A DNA stretch of 33,816 bases. Source: Flavobacteriaceae bacterium (GTDB lineage: Bacteria; Bacteroidota; Bacteroidia; Flavobacteriales; Flavobacteriaceae). A model generated the notes under the pieces. The model saw only the letters and a program-made list of their open reading frames with translations. It was not told the origin of the DNA and did no database searches. The DNA is taken from contig JAFMMH010000013.1 of assembly GCA_017851655.1 (NCBI GenBank), positions 1 through 33,816 of the forward strand, in the 5' to 3' direction. Below, in pieces: positions 26,843 through 33,816 of the stretch (its first letter is position 1; every line of letters starts with the position of its first letter). Position numbers and translations under genes: made by a program.

Positions 26843-27169
26843 AGTATAAAGCAACCCCTTTCGCCAAAAATTCAATCAAACCACAACACTATATTTATTT
26901 AATGAATGTTGTTTATGCCATCAGCACATATTAATGCTTTTCTACACGAAATGTAGGGCGTTCTTGGGAAAGGAGTTTACTCTATACATAGGATTTTTGG
27001 GTTTTATTAAATTCTATTACTTCGTCTTTGAAGGATAATTTTCCAATTGTATTCATCCATACCTTGATTGGATTATAGGTAAGCCATCCGGTTTTACGAT
27101 GGCCAAAATTATTAATGCAAATAGATTGTAGTAGAAAGATTAGTATTTTTGTAACTCAATTAAAAATTA
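26843..27169. other. Intergenic stretch with a broken minus-strand reading frame and small hairpins
   Basis: 327 bases without an intact gene. On the minus strand one frame is open from 27155 to 26985 (57 codons), meets a TAG at 26984-26982, and stays open for 16 further codons to TAA at 26931. The reading contains 'NNFGHRKTGWLTYNPIKVW' and looks protein-like. It has only one internal ATG and no start at its head, so it may be a gene remnant or chance. Small hairpins: GCCATC (27083-27088) with GATGGC (27098-27103), and CTACA with TGTAG near 26942-26956. The right end holds the promoter of the next operon. Confidence 0.3.
27144..27151 (+). promoter_or_regulatory. -7 promoter element of the NqrM-like/sigma/NRAMP operon
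   Basis: TATTTTTG matches TAnnTTTG and ends 18 bases before the ATG at 27170. A TTG at 27126-27128 is 15 bases upstream, slightly closer than the usual -33 spacing. Confidence 0.5.
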
Positions 27170-27376
27170 ATGGAATTATTTATTATCACTTTCATCTTAA
27201 TTTTTCTTGCTTTTGCTGGGATTTCAATTAAGATATGGGGGAAAAAAAATGGTGAATTCGCCGGAACATGTGCTAGTCAAAGTCCTTTTTTAAACAAGGA
27301 TAACAAACCGTGTGGTCTTTGTGGAAAGATGCCTGAGGAATCAGATTGTAAAAATCCGGTCCCTCTTAATAATTAA
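27170..27376 (+). CDS. Small single-pass membrane protein with Cys-rich tail, NqrM-like
   Basis: A 68-residue protein with one N-terminal membrane helix (about residues 2-22), then a basic patch (KIWGKKNG) and a tail with four cysteines, including CGLCG. The layout recalls NqrM (DUF539), the small Cys-rich membrane protein needed for maturation of Na+-translocating NADH:quinone reductase. The cysteine spacing differs from the NqrM pattern I know (CGG...C-C...C), so a separate small metal-binding family is equally possible. It is the first gene of a tight run with the ECF sigma factor, whose start is 17 bases after its stop. Confidence 0.7.
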   Translation: MELFIITFILIFLAFAGISIKIWGKKNGEFAGTCASQSPFLNKDNKPCGLCGKMPEESDCKNPVPLNN

Positions 27377-27393
27377 GAATTTAGCTTTGATTC

Positions 27394-27942
27394 ATGCAGC
27401 CGGAAAAAGAAATTTTATTAAAAGCCAAAGCAAATGACCAAATTGCGTTTAACACTCTTTTCAACAAGTATTGGGATACAGTATATGGTTTTTTAATTTC
27501 CAGAACTTCTGACTCTAATAAAGCTGAGGAGCTCTCCATTGAAGTTTTCTCTAAAGCATTTGATCGTATATCCAGTTTTGACGAAAGTCAATCTTTTGTT
27601 TCTTGGATCACTACGATAGCAAAAAATCATCATATAGATAGATTCCGAAGTTCTCAAAAACATGAGAAAGAAACAGATCGTGTTTCTGAATTAAGCAAAA
27701 TTCAAATTTCTAGTCTAGACCCTTCACCAGAGGAATTGCTGATCTCAAATCAAAATTTAGATCACGTTTTGACCCAAATCAAAACCTTAAAAGAAGATTA
27801 TCGTATAATTTTAAAATTAAGATATTTCGACGACCTTTCACTAAAGCAAATTGAAGAAACTTTAAATGAACCTGCCTCTAACGTTCGAGTAAAGCTTTTT
27901 AGGGCAAAAAAAATGTTATCAAATAAGTTAAAACTTGAGTAA
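27394..27942 (+). CDS. ECF-type RNA polymerase sigma factor
   Basis: A 182-residue sigma-70 family protein with only regions 2 and 4. Region 2 spans about residues 12-80 ('YWDTVYGFL', 'KAEELSIEVFSKAF', 'FVSWITTIAKNHHIDRFR'). Region 4 spans about 130-178 ('LKEDYRIILKLRYFDDLSLKQIEETL', 'VRVKLFRAKKML'), with the helix-turn-helix. No anti-sigma gene lies next to it. Instead its last 8 bases overlap the TTG start of an NRAMP-like transporter, so the two are probably translated together. The signal it answers to is unknown. Confidence 0.93.
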   Translation: MQPEKEILLKAKANDQIAFNTLFNKYWDTVYGFLISRTSDSNKAEELSIEVFSKAFDRISSFDESQSFVSWITTIAKNHHIDRFRSSQKHEKETDRVSELSKIQISSLDPSPEELLISNQNLDHVLTQIKTLKEDYRIILKLRYFDDLSLKQIEETLNEPASNVRVKLFRAKKMLSNKLKLE

Positions 27943-29149
27943 GTTAAACCTTTCAAAATTAGGCCCTGGACTTTTGTTCGCTGGTGCAGCTATTGGAGTC
28001 TCACATCTGGTGCAGTCCACTCGTGCTGGAGCAGATTTTGGATGGGGGTTGGTATGGGCACTCTTATTAATTAACCTGTTTAAATATCCCTTTTTTCAGT
28101 ATGGCCCACGCTATGCACAAGCTACTGGAGAAACACTTTTGGATGGGTATTACAAGCTTGGAAAAGGATATTTGTGGGCTTATTTCATTTTGAATTTAGC
28201 AACCATGTTTACCATTCAAAGTGCCGTCACAATTGTAACAGCCGGACTGGCTGCAACTTTATTTGGTTGGACAACAGATATTGTAACTTGGGGAATCATT
28301 ATTACATTTTTGTGTAGCTTGATTTTAGTATTGGGTAAATATCAATGGTTGGACAAACTAATCAAAATCATCATGGTAACCCTTGCAATAAGTAGTATTT
28401 TGGCTGTTAGTGTTGCGTTTGTTAAAAACGAAACTGTTATCCCGCTAGATCAAGTCTTTCCGGAATCCTCTGGTTTACTTTTTCTGATTGCATTTTTAGG
28501 TTGGATGCCTGCTCCATTAGATATTTCGATTTGGCATTCTATTTGGACCTTAGAAAAAAATAAAATATCCTCAAAGAATTCTCTCAAAGAAAGTCTTTTT
28601 GACTTTAATGTAGGCTATATAGCCACCATCATTCTTGCACTTTGTTTTTTGGGACTGGGCGCTTTAGTGATGTACGGATCTGGATCTCAATTTTCAAATC
28701 AAGGGGGTGCTTTCGCTCAACAATTAATCCAACTTTATACTTCCAGCCTGGGTCAAGCAGCTTATGGTATAATTGGCGTTGCTGCTTTTACAACGATGCT
28801 CAGCACTACACTTACTACTCTGGATGCTTCTCCTAGAGCAATGTCTAAAACAGTTCAACTTCTATTTAAAAAAGAAGATAAGAATTATTACTTGCATTGG
28901 ATGGCTGTCCTCACCTTTGGGACGGCGAGTATATTCTTTTTCTTACTTTCTGAGATGGGTCAACTCGTTCAAATTGCAACAGTACTCTCATTTATTACAG
29001 CTCCACTCTATGCTTTTTTGAATTACCGATTGGTAATTAGTAGTTCAATGCCTAAAAAACACCAACCCAAAAAAGGGCTCAGAATACTTAGTGTTTCTGG
29101 ATTACTTTTTTTAACAGGTTTTACTCTCTTTTATCTTTTGAGTCTCTAA
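27935..29149 (+). CDS. NRAMP-like transporter with altered metal-site motifs
   Basis: A 404-residue membrane protein with about 11 helices and the NRAMP N-terminal pattern '[18 protein letters not shown]'. Aligned with canonical NRAMP (GPGLL-A--DPGN), the DPGN metal-binding motif of helix 1 reads GVSH (residues 21-24). The MPHN motif of helix 6 reads MPAP in '[12 protein letters not shown]'. It is therefore an NRAMP-superfamily member without the usual Asp and Asn ligands, and the substrate could be another divalent ion such as Mg2+, or none. The start codon is TTG at 27935, inside the sigma factor gene. No ATG gives a complete first helix in this frame. Confidence 0.85.
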   Translation: MSKLNLSKLGPGLLFAGAAIGVSHLVQSTRAGADFGWGLVWALLLINLFKYPFFQYGPRYAQATGETLLDGYYKLGKGYLWAYFILNLATMFTIQSAVTIVTAGLAATLFGWTTDIVTWGIIITFLCSLILVLGKYQWLDKLIKIIMVTLAISSILAVSVAFVKNETVIPLDQVFPESSGLLFLIAFLGWMPAPLDISIWHSIWTLEKNKISSKNSLKESLFDFNVGYIATIILALCFLGLGALVMYGSGSQFSNQGGAFAQQLIQLYTSSLGQAAYGIIGVAAFTTMLSTTLTTLDASPRAMSKTVQLLFKKEDKNYYLHWMAVLTFGTASIFFFLLSEMGQLVQIATVLSFITAPLYAFLNYRLVISSSMPKKHQPKKGLRILSVSGLLFLTGFTLFYLLSL

Positions 29150-29168
29150 AGAAGAGTTTGTATCTTTG
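29138..29168 (+). promoter_or_regulatory. Complete promoter of lipA (TTG, 20-base spacer, TATCTTTG)
   Basis: TTG at 29138-29140 and TATCTTTG at 29161-29168 are separated by 20 bases, matching both halves of the Bacteroidota promoter (TTG-N17-23-TAnnTTTG). The -33 half lies within the last codons of the transporter gene. The -7 half ends 15 bases before the ATG at 29184. It overlaps a possible TTG start at 29166, which therefore cannot be the lipA start for transcripts from this promoter. Confidence 0.65.
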
Positions 29169-29183
29169 CCAAAAAGAAGGTCG

Positions 29184-30053
29184 ATGGAGGTTAGTGAAAA
29201 AGAAATTAAGCATCAAAAAAAACCCGATTGGATTCGTGTTAAACTCCCAACTGGGAAAAAATATACTGAATTAAGAGGCTTAGTTGATCAGTACAAACTA
29301 AATACGATATGTACATCAGGAAGCTGTCCTAACATGGGAGAATGCTGGGCTGAAGGAACAGCAACCTTTATGATTTTAGGAAATATCTGTACGCGCTCTT
29401 GCGGGTTTTGTGGCGTTCAAACTGGAAGACCTGGAGCTGTAGATTGGGCTGAACCTGAAAAAGTCGCTAATTCTATTAAAATCATGAATATCAAACATGC
29501 AGTTATCACATCTGTAGACCGTGATGACTTGAAAGACATGGGATCTATTATATGGGCAGAAACTGTAAATGCTGTAAGACGGATAAGTCCTGGGACTACT
29601 ATGGAGACGCTTATTCCTGACTTTCAAGGAAACACTCGAAATATTGACCGTATCGTAAAAGTTGCACCAGAAGTTGTATCTCACAATATAGAAACTGTAA
29701 AACGACTAACTCGTAAGGTTCGTGTTCAGGCCAAATATGAAACTAGTCTCAACACACTTGAATATCTAAAAGACCAGGGAATTAAGAGAACTAAATCGGG
29801 TATTATGCTTGGTCTTGGTGAAACAGAAGAAGAAGTAATGGAAGCCTTACACGACCTGAGATCAAGAAATGTAGATGTGGTTACCATCGGTCAATATTTA
29901 CAACCAAGCAAAAAACACCTTCCTGTCAAAGAATTTATTACACCTGATCAGTTTAAAAAACTTGAAACGTTTGCTTTAGACCTAGGGTTCAGGCATGTAG
30001 AAAGTGGGCCGCTTGTCAGGTCATCTTACAAAGCTCATAAACATATCGCTTAG
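29184..30053 (+). CDS. lipA: Lipoyl synthase LipA
   Basis: A 289-residue radical SAM enzyme that inserts two sulfurs into octanoyl groups on lipoyl domains. With the start at this ATG, the auxiliary cluster (sacrificed as sulfur donor) is bound by C43, C48 and C54 ([12 protein letters not shown]), the SAM cluster by C69, C73 and C76 (CTRSCGFC), and the third auxiliary-site residue is the Ser of 'VRSSYKA' near the C terminus. An in-frame TTG 18 bases upstream falls inside the -7 promoter box and was rejected. It follows the NRAMP-like gene but has its own promoter. It overlaps lpxK tail to tail by four bases. Confidence 0.96.
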   Translation: MEVSEKEIKHQKKPDWIRVKLPTGKKYTELRGLVDQYKLNTICTSGSCPNMGECWAEGTATFMILGNICTRSCGFCGVQTGRPGAVDWAEPEKVANSIKIMNIKHAVITSVDRDDLKDMGSIIWAETVNAVRRISPGTTMETLIPDFQGNTRNIDRIVKVAPEVVSHNIETVKRLTRKVRVQAKYETSLNTLEYLKDQGIKRTKSGIMLGLGETEEEVMEALHDLRSRNVDVVTIGQYLQPSKKHLPVKEFITPDQFKKLETFALDLGFRHVESGPLVRSSYKAHKHIA

Positions 30054-31069
30054 GAACTTAAACTCCTATCAAGACATTGTTTAAATTCTTTTTCCATTGA
30101 TAAATTCAAGAACTTCATCTCAATAGGGAGATAAAACAAAACATCCAATTCAAGCGAGTCCTTTAATCGTGTATAATCCTTTTCAGTAGTCAATACAATG
30201 CCTTTTTTTCTGCTGTTATTGATACGAGATACATCCTCTAATGAAAAAGCATGATGATCTGGAAAAGAAAGATGATTAAACCTTAAGCCAATTTTTTTTA
30301 GAAAAAAGATAAGTGGATATGGGTCTGCAATACCAGTAACTAAAAGAAAATCATCTGGGAGATTACTTAAAATTTTCTTTTTTACCCCATTGAACACATA
30401 GGAACTGTAACTAATTTTTGTAAAAAACACTTTTTGGTTTGACACTAAGTTCAATTCTTTTTTGAAACTAATTAGTTCATGTTCTTTGAGGTTTTCAGGA
30501 CATTTCGTTACCAAGATTAAGTCTGCCCTATGATAGCCTGACTTTGGTTCTCTTAGGTGTCCTATGGGGAAAAGGGTGTCTAAAAAAAAAGGATTGTGAT
30601 AGGTTGTAGTCAGTATCATAACATCCGGTTTGACATACCGATGTTGCATCACATCATCTAGAAGCAATAAATTAATTTGGGAATCTTGTTCGACTAGCTT
30701 TTGAACGCCCAGCCTTCTTTTTTCAGAGACTAAAACTTGAATATGATTGTGTTTTGAATAAAACTGATACGGCTCGTCCCCTATTGAAGCTGCAGTACTC
30801 GAAGGGTTTGCAAATACTACACCACGTGTTTGCCTTCCATACCCCCGGCTCAAAACCCCAATCCTTTTTGTCTCAATGAAATTTGAAATCAGATACTCTA
30901 TAACAACAGATTTTCCTGTGCCCCCTATTGCTAAGTTGCCTACTCCAATACTAGGAAAAGGAATTTGATGACTACGAAGTACATCCCAATCAAATAATTT
31001 ATTGCGAAACCTTAATATCAGGCTGTATAGCCAAACTAAAGGAAAAAGTAAAATTCGCAACTTAATCAT
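30050..31069 (-). CDS. lpxK: Tetraacyldisaccharide 4'-kinase LpxK
   Basis: A 339-residue inner-membrane-associated kinase that phosphorylates the lipid A disaccharide at the 4' position. The N terminus ([18 protein letters not shown]) is a membrane helix. The P-loop is [11 protein letters not shown], and '[11 protein letters not shown]', 'GDEPYQF', '[11 protein letters not shown]' and 'LVTGIADP' are family landmarks. The start is placed at the ATG giving MIKLR; ATGs at 31075 and 31102 are alternatives that only add hydrophobic residues. The protein implies an outer membrane with lipid A. The Nif3-like gene is divergent, 41 bases away. Confidence 0.93.
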   Translation of the reverse strand: MIKLRILLFPLVWLYSLILRFRNKLFDWDVLRSHQIPFPSIGVGNLAIGGTGKSVVIEYLISNFIETKRIGVLSRGYGRQTRGVVFANPSSTAASIGDEPYQFYSKHNHIQVLVSEKRRLGVQKLVEQDSQINLLLLDDVMQHRYVKPDVMILTTTYHNPFFLDTLFPIGHLREPKSGYHRADLILVTKCPENLKEHELISFKKELNLVSNQKVFFTKISYSSYVFNGVKKKILSNLPDDFLLVTGIADPYPLIFFLKKIGLRFNHLSFPDHHAFSLEDVSRINNSRKKGIVLTTEKDYTRLKDSLELDVLFYLPIEMKFLNLSMEKEFKQCLDRSLSS

Positions 31070-31087
31070 GGCCATGAAGATAAATAT

Positions 31088-31095
31088 TATATTTG
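31088..31095 (+). promoter_or_regulatory. -7 promoter element of the Nif3-like gene
   Basis: TATATTTG matches TAnnTTTG exactly and ends 15 bases before the ATG at 31111. It lies inside the longest possible lpxK frame on the other strand, which supports a downstream lpxK start. No clear TTG is present at -33. Confidence 0.5.
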
Positions 31096-31110
31096 TGATC
31101 ATTCATTCAT

Positions 31111-32208
31111 ATGAGAACAATACAACATATAATCGATATATTAGATCAATGGGCCCCTCCTGCCTATGCTGAAGATTTTGACAATGTCGGCCTGCTCATC
31201 GGAGATGCCACATCGGTTTGCTCTGGAATCCTGGTGAGTTTAGATTGTATTGAAACAGTGGTAGATGAAGCAATTCAAACAAAAAGTAATTTGATCGTTT
31301 GTTTCCATCCAATTGTTTTTTCAGGATTAAAAAAAATTACAGGCAAAGATTATGTAGAGCGAGTAGTGTTAAAAGCCATTCGTCACAATATTGCCATTTT
31401 TGCATTACATACTCGATTAGACAACCATCCTGATGGGGTAAATCGGATTTTAATTGATAGACTAAAACTAAATGATAGTCGTATTTTAATTCCTAAACCT
31501 TCGGGCCTAAAAAAATTAAGCACTTATGTCCCTAAAAAAAACAGTGCTTATGTTCTGGAAGCTTTGCATAAAGCTGGAGCAGGGGCGATTGGGAATTACA
31601 GCGAATGTAGTTTTACACTCGAAGGAAAAGGACATTTTACGGGAAACCAAGCCAGTAATCCTCATCTTGGAGAGCCCCTAGAGAAAATGACAATAGATGA
31701 AGTTCAGATTCAAGTAGTCTTTGAATCTCACCTAACAAATTCTATACAGAAAGCTTTGATGGATAGTCATCCATATGAAAATATTGCTTACGAAGTTTTT
31801 AGTTTGGACAACACGCTTACTAGTGTTGGAGGTGGAAGGATTGGTACCTTATCCAAACCCATGGAGGAAACTCTTTTTTTAGCTTATGTTAAAAAACAAC
31901 TCAACACTAAATTCATCCGTCACAGTCCACTTATCGGAAAAGAAATAAAAACAGTAGCCGTTTTGGGTGGTTCTGGGAGTTTTGCCATTCCTAATGCAAA
32001 ACAACAAAAAGCAGATGCCTTTATTACTGCAGACCTCAAATATCACCAGTTTTATCAAGGTGAAAATAACTTACTCCTACTTGATGTAGGACATTATGAA
32101 AGTGAACAGTTTACCAAAAATTTGATATTTGATTATCTTACCAAAAAAATGCCTAATTTTGCAATCGTTTTATCAAGTATAAAAACAAATCCTGTTAACT
32201 ATTTCTAG
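31111..32208 (+). CDS. Nif3-like dinuclear metal centre protein
   Basis: A 365-residue member of the Nif3/YbgI family (also annotated GTP cyclohydrolase I type 2), hexameric proteins with a two-metal site and no settled function. N-terminal part: 'EDFDNVGLLIGD', 'CFHPIVFSGLKK' and 'HTRLDNHPDGVN' (Asp104). A middle insert of about 100 residues resembles the PII-like insert of longer members. C-terminal part: 'ADLKYHQF' and 'DVGHYESEQ' with the last His and Glu ligands. The usual HHP metal motif reads Phe65-His66-Pro67, so one His is missing. The gene for a DUF164-like protein starts 2 bases downstream, a pairing likely to be an operon. Confidence 0.92.
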   Translation: MRTIQHIIDILDQWAPPAYAEDFDNVGLLIGDATSVCSGILVSLDCIETVVDEAIQTKSNLIVCFHPIVFSGLKKITGKDYVERVVLKAIRHNIAIFALHTRLDNHPDGVNRILIDRLKLNDSRILIPKPSGLKKLSTYVPKKNSAYVLEALHKAGAGAIGNYSECSFTLEGKGHFTGNQASNPHLGEPLEKMTIDEVQIQVVFESHLTNSIQKALMDSHPYENIAYEVFSLDNTLTSVGGGRIGTLSKPMEETLFLAYVKKQLNTKFIRHSPLIGKEIKTVAVLGGSGSFAIPNAKQQKADAFITADLKYHQFYQGENNLLLLDVGHYESEQFTKNLIFDYLTKKMPNFAIVLSSIKTNPVNYF

Positions 32209-32210
32209 CT

Positions 32211-32987
32211 ATGGCCAAAAAAACTGAAGTATCCGTTGAAACTAAATTAAGAGCACTTTATGACTTGCAATTAATTGACTCTCGAATTGACGAAATTAAA
32301 AACCTTAGAGGTGAACTTCCTCTGGAAGTTGAAGATTTAGAAAATGAAATTCAAGGGCTAAACACCAAGTTAGACAAAATAAATACTGAAATAAGCGAGG
32401 ACGAACACGAGATTTCAGATAAAAAACAAACAATAGAAAATGCCAAAGAGCTTCTCAAAAAATATGAGGATAAATTAAAAAATGTCCGAAATAACAGAGA
32501 ATACAACTCTATTGTCAAAGAACAAGAGTTTCAGGAGCTTGAAATCCAGTTAGCCGAAAAGAAAATCAAGGAGCATACAGCGCGTATTGAAAGTAAACAA
32601 GATGCTTTGAATGATATTAATACTAGATTGGAAGAACGCAATAACCACCTTAAAGCAAAAAAAGGAGAACTCGATACCATCTTAAAAGAAACACACAAAG
32701 AGGAGGATATACTTCAAAAAAAATCAGCAGAATTTGAAAAACAAATTGAAGAGCGTTTAATTACTGCGTACAAACGTATTCGTGCTAGTGTTAGAAACGG
32801 ATTGGCAATTGTTCCCGTAGCAAGAGGGGCTTCTGGTGGATCCTATTTTTCAATCCCCGCTCAAGTTCAGCTAGAAATTGCTTCTAGGAGTAAAATAATT
32901 ATGGATGAGCATAGCGGAAGAATACTTGTTGACCCTGAATTAGCAAAAGAAGAAGAAGCAAAAATTTTAAAAATAATTGGAGCTTAA
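32211..32987 (+). CDS. Coiled-coil DUF164-like protein with degenerate zinc ribbon
   Basis: A 258-residue protein dominated by a long Lys/Glu-rich coiled coil (about residues 15-190), followed by a C-terminal domain matching the C4 zinc ribbon of DUF164 proteins. All four expected cysteines are replaced: the ACGGC pattern reads ASGGS (207-211), and the C--CGR pattern reads Asp-Glu-His-Ser-Gly-Arg (232-237). The fold motif 'FSIPAQVQLEI' and 'GRILVDPELA' remain, so the domain is probably folded but does not bind zinc in the usual way. It is likely co-transcribed with the Nif3-like gene. Family function is unclear; nucleic acid or protein binding has been suggested. Confidence 0.9.
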   Translation: MAKKTEVSVETKLRALYDLQLIDSRIDEIKNLRGELPLEVEDLENEIQGLNTKLDKINTEISEDEHEISDKKQTIENAKELLKKYEDKLKNVRNNREYNSIVKEQEFQELEIQLAEKKIKEHTARIESKQDALNDINTRLEERNNHLKAKKGELDTILKETHKEEDILQKKSAEFEKQIEERLITAYKRIRASVRNGLAIVPVARGASGGSYFSIPAQVQLEIASRSKIIMDEHSGRILVDPELAKEEEAKILKIIGA

Positions 32988-32996
32988 AATTCCGAA

Positions 32997-33428
32997 TTAC
33001 TCCCAATAATCATAGACCAAAACAGATTCAGTGTAAGGCACAAATAGCTTTACAAACGCCTGATGAATAGGGTGAGGTAAGTAAATACTATCTCTGTCTC
33101 TAGATGTATTAAATTTCATCGTTAAGCTATGCGTATAGTCTCTATTTAAACCTTCAGGCGATGTATTCGATCCAAAATTAAGATCCTCAACTCCAGGTAT
33201 TTGCTGAAGACTATACGCACCGTCAGTAACCAACTGAAGGTCTGTCGCACTCATTGAAGGTTTGAAATCTATTAAAACCAAATGAATCAATTTTTTAGTG
33301 CTTTTAAGGCTCTTATAAGAAACATTTTTCTGTCCTGATACAAAGAAATATCCAACAGAAAATGTAAGGCAATAGAAAATACCTAAGATTAAGAAGGACA
33401 TTCGGTCAGTGATTCCAATTTTTTTCAC
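32997..33428 (-). CDS. Membrane-anchored Dabb (stress-responsive A/B barrel) protein
   Basis: A 143-residue protein with one N-terminal membrane helix (about residues 11-31). A Dabb ferredoxin-like domain follows: 'HLVLIDFKPSMSATDLQ', 'IPGVEDLNFGSNTSPEG', 'DYTHSLTMKFNTSRDRDSIYLPHPIHQAFV' and 'VLVYDY'. Dabb domains form dimeric barrels; some are enzymes and many are of unknown role. The start used is GTG at 33428; an ATG at 33401 would still keep most of the helix. It is convergent with the DUF164-like gene, 9 bases apart. Confidence 0.85.
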   Translation of the reverse strand: MKKIGITDRMSFLILGIFYCLTFSVGYFFVSGQKNVSYKSLKSTKKLIHLVLIDFKPSMSATDLQLVTDGAYSLQQIPGVEDLNFGSNTSPEGLNRDYTHSLTMKFNTSRDRDSIYLPHPIHQAFVKLFVPYTESVLVYDYWE

Positions 33429-33713
33429 GGATAAAATTTTCTCTAATGTAGAGATTTTTAAAATAAGGAATAATTGATGTTAAAAAAATCTGCCCGAAAT
33501 CTGAAGATTTTCACAAACACTATTAATTAACCATCAAAAGTATAGAATCGGGCAGATTACATAAACCATATCTACATATTAGACTCCCTATAAAGCAAAA
33601 AGTTACTTCCTATAAGTTTTAAAAAAATGTTAAAAAATCATAATAGAATTATCACATTCTTTAACAGAATAAAGTAAAAGTCTTAGTTAGCGATTTTCCT
33701 TTTGTGTATAAAT
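33429..33713. other. AT-rich stretch with a long-loop inverted repeat
   Basis: About 285 bases with no convincing gene. AATCTGCCCGA (33487-33497) is repeated in perfect inverted form as TCGGGCAGATT (33548-33558), 50 bases apart. The interior carries a short nested AATC-TGAA-GATT hairpin. Neither arm is followed by a long T run. The rest is very AT-rich. The left end should hold the promoter of the Dabb gene, but no TAnnTTTG was found. Confidence 0.4.
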
Positions 33714-33741
33714 AAAAAAACCCCAACGATATGTTGAGGTT
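33714..33741 (-). terminator. Intrinsic terminator of tRNA-Val
   Basis: On the minus strand CCTCAAC (complement of 33733-33739), loop ATATC, GTTGGGG (complement of 33721-33727), then seven T. One T-G pair is included in the stem. It starts about 10 bases after the tRNA 3' end. Confidence 0.82.
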
Positions 33742-33748
33742 AATTTTG

Positions 33749-33816
33749 TGGGCGCTAAGGGATTCGAACCCCTGACCCCTTGGGTGTAAACCAAGTGCTC
33801 TGAACCAACTGAGCTA
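33749..33816 (-). tRNA. tRNA-Val (anticodon UAC), 5' end outside window
   Basis: The minus strand shows the D arm (TAGCTCAGTTGG), anticodon arm CTTGG, loop TTTACAC, CCAAG (anticodon UAC), a T arm with GGTTCGAATCC, and the 3' acceptor strand AGCGCCC followed by discriminator A. The 5' acceptor strand is cut off by the window edge. CCA is not encoded. A terminator follows directly. Confidence 0.93.

Noticed and set aside
28642-29021. Two short frames inside the NRAMP-like gene
   Set aside because: Out-of-frame shadows with implausible composition.
29166-29183. TTG start adding six residues to LipA
   Set aside because: The codon is part of the -7 promoter box.
1-33816. CRISPR arrays, insertion sequences, phage or known defence systems
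   Set aside because: No regularly spaced repeats, transposase, cas-like or defence-type gene was found on either strand.

Overview
The window looks like chromosomal DNA from a marine-type member of the Bacteroidota, most likely the Flavobacteriaceae. The evidence is AT-rich composition, very compact gene packing, and seven TAnnTTTG promoter elements just upstream of start codons. Gene content fits as well: a MoaC-MoaB fusion, a DUF164-type coiled-coil protein without its zinc cysteines, an NRAMP-like transporter without the DPGN motif, and a BNR-repeat secreted protein. I see no phage, insertion sequence, CRISPR array or rRNA. One complete tRNA (Leu-UAG) is present, and one tRNA (Val-UAC) is cut by the right edge.

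Layout. 1-4166: the end of an alkaline phosphatase, a convergent CotH-like secreted protein, a bestrophin-like membrane protein, and a DUF885 lipoprotein peptidase. 4330-14324: a molybdenum-cofactor island. On the plus strand it holds a two-subunit xanthine-oxidase-family hydroxylase (IorA/IorB type, with a Tat signal plus lipobox on the large subunit), moeA, a TauE/SafE transporter, moaD, moeB-rhodanese, moaE, a moaC-moaB fusion and moaA. Convergent on the minus strand are mocA and xdhC. Together these could build cytosine-dinucleotide Moco, sulfurate it, and load it into the hydroxylase encoded beside them. 14383-22155: a second DUF885-like protein that appears to lack the catalytic His motif (it lies directly upstream of xdhC), a large BNR/Asp-box secreted protein, and a permease plus aldo/keto reductase-RidA fusion operon.

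22156-33816: a gene-poor stretch with tRNA-Leu and its terminator, then an M20 dipeptidase. A minus-strand operon follows (TonB-C-like lipoprotein, ruvC, hemW), then a DUF456 membrane protein. Next is a small Cys-rich membrane protein, ECF sigma factor and NRAMP-like transporter operon that runs into lipA, which has its own promoter. lpxK is convergent with lipA. A Nif3-like protein and the DUF164-like protein form a pair, followed by a membrane-anchored Dabb protein and a partial tRNA-Val.

Most genes here are ordinary. The best candidates for a second look are the self-contained Moco island with an embedded anion transporter and two flanking DUF885 proteins, the apparent Tat-lipoprotein molybdoenzyme of unknown substrate, the ECF sigma factor overlapping a non-canonical NRAMP gene, and three small non-coding stretches with inverted repeats or a broken reading frame. 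All functions are assigned by reading motifs; no database search was possible.
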